The notes beneath the pieces were generated by a model. It saw only the letters and a list, made by a program, of their open reading frames with translations, made no database searches and was not told where the DNA came from. A program made the position numbers and the translations under genes. 64,000 bases of DNA from Oxytricha trifallax (taxonomy: Eukaryota > Ciliophora > Spirotrichea > Sporadotrichida > Oxytrichidae). Numbering within the stretch: the stretch's first letter is position 1; every line of letters starts with the position of its first letter. Of this stretch, positions 10,438 through 22,807 are shown piece after piece. The stretch lies in assembly GCA_000711775.1 (NCBI GenBank), contig ARYC01002613.1:1-64000 (forward strand). Reading direction: 5' to 3'.

Positions 10438-11948
10438 ATTTCCTTTTAAGTTCCTTATATATTCATTCTTTTTTGTACTGTTGTTGAGAATTTCATTATT
10501 TTCTCATTAAATATATATTTTTGGTTGTTTTGATTGTATTTAAGATATTTATATTATTATTTGATTCTAAATCAATTAAATAACATTAAAAATGATATTT
10601 TTTTAATATTTTTATATATCAATAAGATGGCAATTAACGTTAATTCATGTAATAATAATCATAATTCTTTATAAAAATATATAAATTACTGAATAGATAT
10701 GGATATAATTATAATGATAAATTGTTCGTACTTAAAATACTAATAAGCCTATTATTACACCTTTAAAGTTAACTTATTCAAATTATAAAATGAGATGTTA
10801 AAACTTTAATAATTGCATATTTTGCTAGCCATTTAAATTTATCATAGTAGAAAATAAATTATTTCAGTTTATTAATTTCTCGAATTATGCTAAAGCAAAA
10901 GGTTTTGTAAAAAATAATGAAATATGTATGTTTCTAATTAAAAAGTTTTGTCATATATCTAATAATTATAATTTTTTTATTTACAATATTAATTATAAAT
11001 CTTAAAAAATGTGTTTAAAACATAAAAGAAGATAAAATGAGATAATAGACTGAAATCAAGAATAGGTAAATATAATAAAGTGATTTGAAAGATAGGATTT
11101 GAAGGAATGATATTTTTAAAAGATATATTTTAAATTTTAAAAATTCTATAAATTTATATAACGATAGTAATTTTATTTATAAAGATTGAATCATTATTAA
11201 AGTACTGCTAAATAAATATAGTTATAATTAACATGAATTTATTATTCGCATATGGAAGGGAAATTGAAAATTTAGAAAAACAAAATTTATTTAATTTTCT
11301 ATCACTATTATTTTTGACATTTACGTATATGATAAATAAGAATCATTAACTAATTGTACCTCTCTATACCCAATTCACAATCGATTGAATTATTAATATC
11401 TCTGTGTGCGTTTATTTTATTTTTTACCATCTACATCATTGCATATTTCTTCATAATTGTATTTATCATTATTAGTAAATATTTATAAGAGATAATAGAC
11501 TAGAAATTTATTCAATTTTTATATAATTTATAGAGAAGAAAGCGAATAAAATAAAAAGTTAATTTATTCATTATTTTTTTATAAACAATTTACTAATATC
11601 ATTATTTAAAGGCATTATTTATCGTGTAAAGAGGTAAAATAATTATACTCAAAAGAATAATATTAATTATAAATTTTTAATAAGATGGCTGGTAAAATTA
11701 ATAAAAATCTTAATAAATCTATAATTATTATAAGTATTTGGTAACTTTTCAATTTAATCATTAAGACTTAATAAACAAATGCCTACTGTCACAATTTAAC
11801 AAGCTACCAAAATTTAATTGTTTGTATTTAAGAAATCAATAGGATTTATAAAAGCTAAATTTATTCTTAACTGCCGTTATAGAGACATGCCTTGATTTAG
11901 CCTTACCTACACGTTCAAGACTACCTCGAGCCACCCCTAACCTTACCA
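10438..11948. other. AT-rich stretch, no gene seen
   Basis: Long A/T-dominated sequence with poly-A/T tracts. No coding-like frame or inverted repeat is evident. Confidence 0.55.
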
Positions 11949-12251
11949 TCAGCGCAGCTGTCGTCCTCCGTGCTGATGCCAATGATGGAGATCAATAGAT
12001 GAAGACCCAACAATGAAGTGGTAGGAGCTGGCCTCAAAATGGACTGCCTGCTGGAGTACATCACACTTTAAGAACACTTCATTCACAGCATGATCGAGAT
12101 CATGAAGACCCTCATATAGTCCAAAACTACTGGTATCTATATAGAAGGTGATCAAGTGCCATGTAGCAATACGGCGACAAGAATTTGCGATGAAGATGCT
12201 TTGGGAGACTGGCTCAGTCTTATCCTTTGATCGATATACATATCTATTTAG
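11949..12251 (-). CDS. Unrecognised coding exon (100 codons to stop)
   Basis: After a pyrimidine-rich TTATATTTTAG acceptor (ending at 12252) the minus frame is open for 100 codons to the TGA at 11949-11951. It reads LNRYVYRSKDKTEPVSQS..., a middle part YIDTSSFGLYEGLHDLDHAV, and a His/Gly-rich C-terminus (HHWHQHGGRQLR). GC content is well above its surroundings. The plus strand also has an open frame ending at a TGA at 12227-12229 (GIYIEGDQVPCSNTATRICD), so the strand is not certain; the minus frame has the better acceptor and length. Confidence 0.45.
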   Translation of the reverse strand, partial: LNRYVYRSKDKTEPVSQSIFIANSCRRIATWHLITFYIDTSSFGLYEGLHDLDHAVNEVFLKCDVLQQAVHFEASSYHFIVGSSSIDLHHWHQHGGRQLR

Positions 12252-12860
12252 CTAAAATATAAGGATTTTCCAAATTTAAAAATACAAATATATTAAGTAT
12301 CCGATATATTTATACAAATTTTTCTCGCTTTGTCCGGTTAGTAATTATTAAGAGAATTATAATTAATTTTAAAGATGTGTATAATAGGAATAATATATAT
12401 ATAAATTGTATCTGGTTTATTAATAATTTTACATTTATAATTTTTCTGATTGATATATTTAAGATATAAATGTTTTAAAAAAAGATAATTATTTTAAGAG
12501 ATCTTATTTATATAAAGGATTCAATTAAAACAAGTAAAAGAATCAGAAACTTTAAAAAACATATTTTGATTTTATATTAATTAACCATATGTAATTCTTA
12601 AGCATAAAAAAAGAGATAATTAAGATTAAAATTAAGTTTTTTAATTATTTTAATTTGGCTTGTAGAAAACTTTTCGTTTTATCCGGTTTATATTTATTGG
12701 AATGAAATGGATAATGTAGAATGAAAAAATGAAACAATATTCAAGCTCTAATCTTTGTAAATCTACTTTGTTGATTTAAATAGTAGAGTTATGATTTGTT
12801 GGTTTAAAACTTGGTGAGCCAGATACCAACAAGTGATATTTAGACCGTAGATTAAAGCTA

Positions 12861-13487
12861 TCAAGGCAACGACTAATAAACAATATTTATAAGAAATATT
12901 ATAATATTGAAAATATTTAATTTTTTTATATATTTGTATTTCAAAATACAGGCAATTCTCTATATTTTGCCAATTAGAAGGAGTATGATCATGGGGTTGT
13001 GACTTACATGATTCAAAGAGAGATGCTAGGAAACACGAAACACTTAATTAGTGAGATCCTAGAGTAATGGCATCGCCAACACCATGATCTATTCCTTCTA
13101 ATGTACAACATAAATAGGATTGAGCCTTCCATCTCTCTTAAATAGCTTACGTTTCTCTTTCACTACAAGATTGCGCCTAGGGAGCACGACTTTGTCTGCT
13201 TGATGCTTGGCAAATGCATCACGCAGTCCTGCATGAGAAAAAGGTACAGATCTCGTTTTTTAATAAGCTTAATCTACACATCCAAGTAGTTCAGCTACTA
13301 TTTCTATCTCAATTAAGTTATTAAGATTTTATCTTCTCACTAAGAGTATCACGATTATTGGTTTGATTGAACAGGAATCCACAGCCTCCTTAACATTATG
13401 ATCTTTTAATTAATTAATTTCTTTTAGCGCAAATGCAATTTCGCCAAGCACTTTGCACAACGAGATTAACGAAATTATCCTTATCAT
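12861..13487 (-). CDS. Unrecognised 208-codon ORF (strand ambiguous)
   Basis: The minus frame from the ATG at 13487 to the TGA at 12861-12863 is open for 208 codons. It includes KVLGEIAFALKEINQLKDHN, LRDAFAKHQADKVVLPRRNL and KEKRKLFKRDGRLNPIYVV. The plus strand has a rival model: an exon from about 12952 (KEYDHGVVTYMIQREMLGN...) joined in phase through a roughly 200-bp GTACAG...TTTTAG intron to 13428-13676 (QKPQGKSTPKEVGKKQFSV). I favour minus because the AT-rich middle is also sensible coding and needs no intron, but the call is close. Function unknown. Confidence 0.45.
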
Positions 13488-14164
13488 TAGAGGAAATGGG
13501 CAGAAACCTCAGGGTAAAAGCACTCCCAAAGAAGTTGGGAAGAAGCAGTTTAGTGTGAACATAAAGGACCTGGCTGTAAAAATATCGTTTATTGCCATGC
13601 GATGGCTCCAGCAAGGGAACTTGTGGGCCTTGATCGCTGCTCTCAATTACCTGGGCCTTGAAAGTTATCAAAATTAGTTTTTATAAGTGAATTGTATATA
13701 TAAATATTCAAACTTAAATATTGGTAATATTTTGTTATTTATAATAGATTATAATAATTTTACAAAAATATTGACTACTATGGGCAAATGCAGCAGATTT
13801 TTTTTGTTTTTGCCCCACTTTTAGAATTTATGTTTGATACAATATTATTAATATTCAATATAGTAGTTATTTTAATTTTTAAATTTAATAAACATCTTAT
13901 TTAATGATCGAGAATAAATATAAATTCTGAACTAATTTTCTTACATTTTCTGATAGATATATATTAAAGTATCAATTAAACTATTTTAATTATCTTAACT
14001 ATTTAAATTTCGATTAATCAAGAATTTTGAATCAGAAATTATATAAAAGAACATAAATTATTTAAGATTCATTGTTTAAATTTTAAAAATATTGAATTTA
14101 AAACTATATTAATGATTATACAAATAATTTTTATAATAGTCAAAATGGAATAATTATCTGAAAA

Positions 14165-14376
14165 AACATCTTATCTTCTTCGTCGTCGTCTTCAACTTCA
14201 TCATCAATATCGATAAAGTTTTCTAGGTCTTCTCTTGCTGACTAACAAAGCACCAGCCTAGCTGCACCTGTGGTCTTACCAGGCCTGGCCACTATAAAAT
14301 AAAATTTTAAGATATACTTTTTTGTTACTTACATTTTATGTGAACGCAGTACCTCCACCTGCGTCTGATCTGTACG
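14165..14376 (-). pseudogene. MSDQ-family relative, degenerate
   Basis: The minus strand has DQTQVEVL in place of MSDQKVQ, a GTAAGT...TTATAG intron at the same position as in the gene at 746-1254, then ARPGKTTGAARL and an acidic run (IDDEVEDDDEEDK) just before a GTTTTTT donor-like site, matching the acidic exon of that gene. The ATG is lost, and exon 1 and exon 2 are no longer in phase, so it is broken. No counterpart of exon 3 is found downstream. Confidence 0.6.
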
Positions 14377-14463
14377 AATAATTTTTAATAGGTTTTAATA
14401 AGTTATTTTAATGTTTTGGACATTTATACGATAATATGAAATTTTGATAAAAAAATTTATCTG

Positions 14464-14495
14464 CCCCGCTAGGGGGGCCATTACCCTAATTAAAT
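14464..14495 (+). repeat. Solo end related to the 32352-33005 foldback
   Basis: GGGGGGCCATTACCCTAATTA matches the right terminus of the foldback at 32352-33005 (GGGGGCCATTACCCTAATTTA). No partner end is visible within 1 kb, so it may be a truncated copy. Confidence 0.5.
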
Positions 14496-14913
14496 TTATC
14501 AATTTCCTTTTATAAATTGTAATTAAATAACTGTTTTTGGTAAATTTTACTACTGAAATTAATAATCCTTATATATATATATATATATATATTAACCATT
14601 AATTTTACTACAAAATCTTACTAATAATTTTCAGATATTATAATAAGCATTTGTGATTCCTTAGTTTAGTTGATCTACTTTAATATATAATGAGCATCTA
14701 CATTATATTTAATGCATGTTAATACAACTTCAAAATACAAAAATAATTATGATTAATAATTGCCTGCATTGAGTATGATCCATTAAATAGTAATGTACTT
14801 TGTGTAGTTCAAAGGCCTTTTACGAAATAATAATATTCAAATAATTCAATTCCTGGACACTTGTCATATTCACAAATTTCACAGTCGTGATAAAGTTGAC
14901 GCTGCGACGAGAG

Positions 14914-15714
14914 ATGTCCCAGATTAGCCATTATGATACCGCTTACCATAAAAGCCAATATTTGACTGTGGAAGAGATGATTAATAAGCTTCTAGAGGAT
15001 CGACACACGAGAAGCTGCCCAAATTTGAAAAGGTAATTAAGGGTACCGCACACCCACAAATTATGATGAGGAGTTGATCATAGTCTGACACAGGCAGATG
15101 GCGTCACAATCACGAGGAGAATTCTGCACTTCTAAAAGGACCTCAAAGATGCGTAAGAGAATGAGAAACCAAAGACGTGGAAGCAGTTCACCAATCAGCA
15201 GAAAAAGCTCTAGAAGGCCAGATTTGCTCCACAAAATGACTGAAACCTCTTAGGGCCAAATAATAAACTTATTCGCGTGCCACTTTTATTACTCATTATG
15301 ATAACTAGACTCCTGTTTCAAAGCACCAACGCCGAGTTGCAGAAGCTCAAGTCCTGGTACTCCAAGCTCTTCGAACCAGAGCCTCAGAGATCAGACAATA
15401 AAAGCAGTCCAAGGAGTTCCTCAACATTGAGGGAACTATTATTAAAGAAATCACTAAAGAGTTAATAAAGTGAATAGTATGTATTAGAGGGTATTAATTA
15501 ATTAAAGCATTTGGATTGTATTGTTTATCATTTCTCCCATATTTTACAATATTTTATTATCTTAAGAATCTTAATTAAGAAAGAATAAATGGTAAAGTCA
15601 AAGGATTTGTTTAAGGCACCTTTGATTCATTTATTTTGCAAAATATTTAAGAAACATTATCATTTTTTAAATTTTAAATGCATGATTTTAAGCAATAATT
15701 TACATTTTTATTGA
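14914..15714 (+). CDS. Unrecognised gene with one 51-bp intron and one in-frame TGA
   Basis: The ATG at 14914 begins MSQISHYDTAYHKSQYLTVE. A 51-bp intron (15033-15083, GTAATT...CATAG) keeps phase into SLTQADGVTITRRILHFQKD and a Lys/Gln-rich helix (QFTNQQKKLQKARFAPQND). A TGA at 15241-15243 interrupts, but the same frame then continues for 156 codons (STNAELQKLKSWYSKLFEPE and a Ser/Lys-rich part) to the TGA at 15712-15714. Either the TGA is a nonsense mutation or there are two products. No family is recognised. GC content is high for the window. Confidence 0.6.
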
Positions 15715-16159
15715 TTACTATAATAAATGTATCTATAAAGATATGAAGGAGTAATAAAATATTCATTCTATTTTGCCCTAATAATTTCACAATAATAAAA
15801 ATTAAATTACAACGATAAAAACTATATATAATAATTATTCTTTACATATATATATATATATATATATAAGGCATATCTAAATTCATAAGTAAAAGGTAAA
15901 ATTAAAATTAATAAACTTAAAATAAAAATGACTATAAAATACCTTAATTCAATTATAGAGCATTAGAATATGAAAAACAAAAAGATAGGAAGTGATAACA
16001 TTTACTGTGATATACATGCTTTAAATATAGAAGATTCTGCAATAGGTACAACAAATATTCAAATCTATGAAGAAACTAATAAGCGTTTTCTGAATTTTAA
16101 TTATTCAATATTTTTATTAAATTTAAATTCAATGAAGGAGTAATTAATAGAATTTTCCT

Positions 16160-16580
16160 TTAAATTTATAGGAATACATCTGGATGTGGAAAATCTAGTT
16201 ACAATTAATTAATCTAATTTTAAATTATCGACAGTTAACTTTTTGGAAACCAAGACAATATTGTACTTATTAAATAGAGAATTTTGATCAGCTTGACTTT
16301 AATATTTTCTGTACTATTATATTTCAAACCTGGAGTGAGATATATCGATTTTAATTTTTAGTAATTTGTTTATTTGATTTTGATGTCAAAATTAAAATCG
16401 ATATATATATCGCTCCAAGTTTGAAATATAATAGTACAGCCAATAGTAAAGTCCAGTTGATTGGAATTCTCTATTATATAAGTTCAATATTGTCTGGGTT
16501 TCCAAAAAGTTAACTGTCGATAATTTAAAATTTCAATTTATATATATTGAATTTAATTATTTTACCAAACCAATAATATT
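16160..16580. mobile_element. Foldback element, GTAGGAATAC family, copy 1 (diverged)
   Basis: Arms of about 130 bp pair closely (left 16219-16350, right 16385-16530). They contain the family-specific blocks AGTTAACTTTTTGGAAACC, GACAATATTG, ATAGAGAATT and ATCGATTTTAATTTT that also occur in the copies at 25003-25419 and 55307-55718. The outer ends (AGGAATACATCTGG on the left) are decayed. No ORF. Confidence 0.7.
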
Positions 16581-19500
16581 CAAACAATATATTTATAATT
16601 TTTTAAAAGTGAAATTAAATTTCCTTCTACATTCAGCATCAGAATCGTTTAATTAGAATAGTGCGAAAGCGAATAAACAATGTGCCTTATTGAATCGAAT
16701 ATATGAATTTTCCTATTTCATTATCGTAAAAATTATATAACCTTTTGACTTATTAGTAAAAATAAATGAGCCTTTCCTCCTTATTTTATGTTCATATTAA
16801 TACTAAACATATAAAAACTACATATTCGTTTTTGGTCTTTTCTAAATAGCTTTTATTAAAGAATAAATCAATTTATTGTTGAACTTATTATCATTTATAT
16901 GCCTAATCTTATTAATCATAAGCTTAAGATGTTAAATTGTTGAATAATATAATAATTTTATTATCAACTACTAATAAAGTAATAGATTTTTTTTTATGTA
17001 TCATTTAAGAAAATAATATTAAGAATAAATAAATTATGAAATAATTATTTTGTGTAAATAAATTTAAGTTTGTCAAATTCTTAAATATTTAATTCAACTA
17101 TTTGAATTTATAAATATAAAAAAATTAACTTTAAAATTTAATAAATAAATTATATTGTATTAAATATTTTTATTTAGGTTTTCTTAACACTTTGTGTATT
17201 ATTTATAAATTCATTTAAGATTCATTGCATTTGAATTTAGATATGATAACAATGCAAAATATTCGATAGAGTTAATGAAAATAAAACAGAATAATCTTGA
17301 TAAACAGCATAATTTTTTTGTTTTTATTTACATTAAACTGAAAACTTTCGAGAATTATAGGATTTAACTAAAAACTAAATCCTCCTTAGATAATCGAGGT
17401 TCATAGTTCTTGTTCAATGGCTATGATTCTTTAAAAGTGGCTTTTTGAAAATAAAAGAAATATAATGTCTAAAGCTTTAATTATCAACCCAATATTTCAT
17501 ATGGATTCCAAGGAACTCTCACTGCTTATAAAATTAAAACAATTATTTAAATTAAGATCCATTTTTAATTGAAAGTGAATAATATTCCTTTTTCATCAGC
17601 GTTTCTTTCTTTTACTTTAAAATATTTATCAATTGCTATTATAATCCTAAGAACTTTAATTTTATATAATCTAACTTAGAAATTATTTATTTAATACATA
17701 ACACTAATAGATATTTCGTTGAAAATTAGTGATACTGTTGTGGACATTCATTTACCTATTTCATCTCTGAAGAAAAATATTTTTTTTTATCTAATGACTA
17801 ATTTTCATTTTGCCTTAAAATTTCTTTGAAAAAAATTAATTATATTTTCTTTAGTACTTAATTTATCTTACTTTTTTTTCGTAGGAGCGAAATCTTTTAC
17901 TATGTAAAAAATTTAATTTTTACTTTTATTAATTATTTTTTCAAAAAAATAATTGACAGAAGAAATATAGAAAATTATTCACAAAATAAATTTTATAATT
18001 ATTACTCTCTGATCTAACACATATTAAAGAGATAATTACTAAACTACTAAAATGTCTTTATATATTCTAATTGGCAACTATAGTATGATTTTAGAGTTAG
18101 ATTTTTTTATAAGATTTATCTGATTAAGAGAAAAGAAATCAGCATTATATTTAATTATATACTTATTATAGTGATCATTTTACTAAAAAAATATTCTATT
18201 GATATAAATATTATTATAAATTTTAATAAATATGAAATGATAAATTAATAAAAAAGTAAATTTGAATTTCTTTAAGTTTAAATTCATATTTTATTTCCAA
18301 TTAAATAAATTATTGTCATTACTTTTAAATATTATAAAGATATATAAGATCTGACAATAGCAGCAGCTAATACACTAAAAATGATAATAACAATACCAAC
18401 TTATTTAAACATTATTAAATCTGATTAATTATCTATATTTAATGAAATTAATTGGTAAAAAAGTATTAAATAATTATTATTAATTATTATGACAAAAGTT
18501 GTTTCTAAGATAACTTAAAAATATATTTAAAGTCACAATTGTAGATATACCTCTTAGTCTTAATAATCTCGAGCTGAAATTTTATTTTTTATTTATGTGT
18601 AGGCAATGTTAAAATATAGCCTTACTTGCAAAAATTTCTATAAATTAAAAATAAACAATAATTATATAATAATTTAATTCAATACATGATTCAAGATTAT
18701 AATAAATTATTATTTATTCTTATGGATTGAAATTAATATTTAAAGAGTAGTTTAAGCACCAATATAAATATTATAATAAAAATTTTGCGGAGGTTTATTG
18801 CAAGTTAACTCTATATTTAATTCCAATTATTTCCATTAATTAATATAAATCCTTATAGACTTTAATTATTATCATGATTTCATCCTAAATTCAATTTTAC
18901 TTAGTATCTTTTTACTAAAAATAATATTATTTATTTATGGTTTTCATAAAAAGTGAGCAAATTAAACAAATTTACAGACGCTAAATTAGTAGGTTTTTTT
19001 AAAAATATATATTATTAAAGTTAAGATCAGTAATTTAAGATCATAAATATGATGATGATCTTTTAAAAGTAATTTTTATTAAATTTAATTATTAATTATA
19101 GTAATTTAACCAATTATTACGAACTCAATTGATTAGTAAAATTGTTTACATTATTTTAAATAAAATTAAAAATAAATAAAGCAAAAGTTACTGGATAATT
19201 ATATTTAAATCTAACAACCAGTCATAGACTTAAAAATAAATTTTAATTATCAATTTTATAATTTAACAATTAAAATAATATGTTCAATTATGAATATATT
19301 AACTCTGATCTGCTCATTCTCAGTAAATTAAAAAATCTTGTATAAAAATATTTTTCCAATCACTTTCTATTTATGTTAAGTTTCAATCATTACTATTTAA
19401 TTTATATCTATTGTAAAAATAATTCTAGTATTTTAAGTATTTTCTTTCTAATTTGTGAAATATGAAATCACAAAGAAAATGTGAAAGCAAAAAGGAAGAT

Positions 19501-20168
19501 TTTATTGCATAAATATACTATACATTTAAGATATATTATATGAGTACGACAGTAATTAATGATTTTAAAAATCAAAAAAATTTAATTAAGATATTTATAT
19601 TATTAAAATATAAATGAATTGGGGAATTTAGATAAGTAAATGGAAATCAGAATTATATACATAAATATGACAGAAAATATAAGAGATGCTTTAAGATCAA
19701 AAAACTAAAAATATGAGATAAATGTTCAATTGTTTTCTGATTAAATTAATTATAATCTTTATTATAGTATTTAAAAAAGTTTGATCAAATTTATGAAATA
19801 CATCAGATAAATAAACAATTAAGCAAATGAGAATAAATTCGTTTAACTATTCAATTAATAGTGATAACTAAAAATATAAACAATTACACAAATGAATCGA
19901 ATTTCTTTTAAAAGTTTGATAATAAAAATTTAAACAGATAAGATACTAAAAATAAAGTTGACTATTAATATAAATTTTACCATTTATTCTGATTGTTTAA
20001 GTCTTGGAGCTTATTTTGATTTATGATCGTTTTGGACTGTCAGTTAATATTGTGTTTCAATTAATCGAGGCATTTTAATTCAAAGTAATTTTAATTGTGA
20101 AGGTAGCTACTATAAAAACAGTTGTGTATTTGTAGGTGTAACTAAAGCAGCAGTTGATAGAGTGTATA
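16581..20168. other. AT-rich stretch, nothing recognised
   Basis: About 3.6 kb of A/T-dominated DNA with runs of A and T. No frame with coding-like composition and no clear inverted repeats were found by eye. Confidence 0.5.
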
Positions 20169-20846
20169 ATGGCTGAATTATCACTTCAGCAGTTGCCATA
20201 TATCACACAAAATTTAAGTGATTAACACTTTACCATTACGATCATTCAACTAAAAGTCATTCATACTATTTACCATCGGCTAAATGTAGTTTTGATGTAA
20301 TAAAAAGCAATAAAGGTCAAATTAATAATATCTAATTTAACATTTTCTAGTGAAATGTTAAAAAGTAGCATAAAACTTACTGCATCAAAATGTATTGTCA
20401 GCATTATAAACAATGAGACATTCATCAATAAACATTTTTATAAGTATAATTTTAATTTATAGAAGAGAATTCATGCTAATTTTTTATTCTCGCAATATTT
20501 ATTATGCCAATGTTAAATTGTTTATCAATAATTTACATTATTTATAAGAATTATATTTTTTTTAAATAATTATAAAACACTTTATTTTCAACACAAAAGA
20601 ACTTCCATATTTTATATGGAACTCTATAAATCTTTTATTTCCTTATATATTTAATAAATTTACATTTTAATTTATTGGAAGGTGAATTTAGCTTTTATTT
20701 TTCAAATATTTCAAAATTATTCTTGTCGAAATCTAATTCACTAAGATTATATAATTTAAAATTTATAAATTATTTTAGCTTATAGAACGTTTATTATATT
20801 AAGTCTATCAGACAAGAATATAAAATTAATTTATTTTTAAATAAAA
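20169..20846 (+). CDS. Possible ORF, very AT-rich, low support
   Basis: The ATG at 20169 starts MAELSLQQLPYITQNLSDQH and the frame seems free of TGA up to the foldback at 20847. Only the first 60 or so codons have coding-like composition. The remainder is Phe/Ile/Tyr/Asn-rich, as expected of chance frames in AT-rich DNA with a single stop codon. Confidence 0.25.
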
Positions 20847-21995
20847 GCTATAATTTATTTTTCTATTTTTTTTTATTATCTAAAAATCATTAAAAAATAA
20901 AAATTCTAATAACTTTTGAAACCCACTGAATATGTCTTTAATGACTTTCTGTAGGAATCAATAGTAACCAAATCATAGTAACTATAACAGTAAAATCATA
21001 TAAAACAATAAGTTTTGATTTAAAATGAATACAATTTTGCTTTTTTAATGAATATTTTAATTGAGATTTTATAAATTTATTACCTGATCTCTTGCTATAC
21101 TATATTAAGTCTAGAATTAAAAATTAAGTTTATTATACTTTTTATTGCCTTTAATAAGTTCATCGTGTTATAATAATGGGTATAGCAAGAGATCAGGTAA
21201 TAAATTTGTAAAATCTCAATTAAAATATTACTATGATTTGGGTACTATTGATTCCTACAGAAAGTCATTAAAGAAATATTCAGTGGGTTTCAAAAGTTAG
21301 GGGGGGGGGCAACACCTGAACCAGTAATTTTTTTTCAAATTTCTACCCTTCTAAAAACCCTGTAAATACATGACTAAGGTCAATCAATGGTCAATAAATC
21401 TAAATTAATTACTAAAATTTACCCTAGACTACTCCATCTAATCGAAAAGATCAAGTTTATATATAAATTTATCATATAAATATTCAGTTTTTTTAAAAGA
21501 TTTTGTAAAAATATTTTTTTCATTTTTTCTTGATATTTGATTAATATAAGTAGAATACTATTAAATTCTATAATTTTGAGGTGTGCATAAAGAGATAGGG
21601 TGGTATATCATATCCATAATAAAATATACCCTCCACCCTATCTCTTTATGCACACCTCAAAATTATAGAATTTAATAGTATTCTACTTATATTAATCAAA
21701 TATCAAGAAAAAATGAAAAAAATATTTTTACAAAATCTTTTTAAAAAAAACTGAATATTTATATGATAAATTTATATATAAACTTGATCTTTTCGATTAG
21801 ATGGAGTAGTCTAGGGTAAATTTTAGTAATTAATTTAGATTTATTGACCATTGATTGACCTTAGTCATGTATTTACAGGGTTTTTAGAAGGGTAGAAATT
21901 TGAAAAAAAATTACTGGTTCAGGTGTTGCCCCCCCCAAAAGTTATAAGAATTTTTATTTTTTAATGATTTTTAGATAATAAAAAAATTATAGCTC
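20847..21995. mobile_element. Outer foldback element interrupted by a second foldback
   Basis: AGCTATAATTT...TTATTATCTAAAAATCATT at the left (20847-20900) pairs with the sequence ending at 21995. The arms continue inward (TTTTGAAACCCACTGAATA at about 20918 with its complement ending near 21297; ACCTGATCTCTTGCTATAC near 21083 with 21181-21200). The right arm is split by the insert at 21300-21936. Without the insert the element is about 0.5 kb. Confidence 0.75.
21300..21936. mobile_element. Foldback element with G/C-homopolymer termini and 8-bp target duplication
   Basis: A near-perfect palindrome of 637 bp with arms of about 300 bp meeting near 21618. The ends are G-runs (10 G) and C-runs (8 C) followed by CAACACCTGAACCAG. 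AAAAGTTA is present immediately on both sides (21292-21299 and 21937-21944), an 8-bp direct repeat expected of hAT-type integration. No ORF. Confidence 0.8.
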
Positions 21996-22807
21996 CCCCA
22001 GGAGGTTATTACCTGAAATCTGTTTTTTTTAATAAACTTGTTTTAATGGAAGATTATATTTTTGGCATGAAAAAAATCTGATTTTATTTTCAGGCAAATT
22101 CAAAATGGTTGCACAATTAGAATTTTTAATAAATAATATGAAATAATTTTTATATAATAAGATGAAAATGATTTTTGAAGTTAATAGTATTTTATTATTA
22201 CTTTAGAGATATTTCACTAATTGAAATATATAATATTTATTATATTATCTCAATAGTTTATAATGTATTGATAACCACAATAACTTATATATTAAAACTT
22301 TTATGTCTTAAAATTGGGCATACTCATTATCTTAAAGAATATCTTAATATTGTAATTCTATGAAATTAATATATTAACCATTTTTAATAAAAGTAATATA
22401 ACAAGTAAACTTATTATGCTAATTTCTAATCATATCTTAAATTTCTCTCTATATAGTATGTCTTTCACTTTCTTAAGCTAATATATGGACTTATCACCGC
22501 AAAATGCTTATATACTATATCTTGTCGCAGATTGTTTATAGAGAATAGATATATGCATTTATGAGGGTTTCTATATATATCCAAATAAAATGAAATAATA
22601 TAGAGGTTACATGATTTTTCTTTATTACAAGGCTATCTAACAAGATATACACAGCTTTCTGTTAATAGTGAATAACTATCACTAATAAAAAACGTTTTTG
22701 AAAATAATCATATTGATTCAATTCACTTAAGATGATAATATAAAAAATTTATAATTGACTAATATGATAATTAATGATTTAAAATCAAATAATTTTAAAA
22801 TATAACT

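Noticed and set aside
11949..12229. Plus-strand frame GIYIEGDQVPCSNTATRICD... as the gene
   Set aside because: An upstream TGA and the lack of a start or clean acceptor make it weaker than the minus frame with its TTTTAG acceptor. It is kept as an alternative in that entry.
13453..13677. Plus ORF QKPQGKSTPKEVGKKQF... as an independent gene
   Set aside because: It starts only with TTG and needs an upstream exon. It is treated as the rival model to 12861-13487.
14570..14594. (TA)n tract, with similar ones at about 15845-15869 and 23567-23582
   Set aside because: Simple microsatellites, common in AT-rich DNA; no further meaning seen.
22175..22363. Standard-code ORF rich in Tyr/Ile/Phe
   Set aside because: Low-complexity composition expected of AT-rich DNA; no supporting features.
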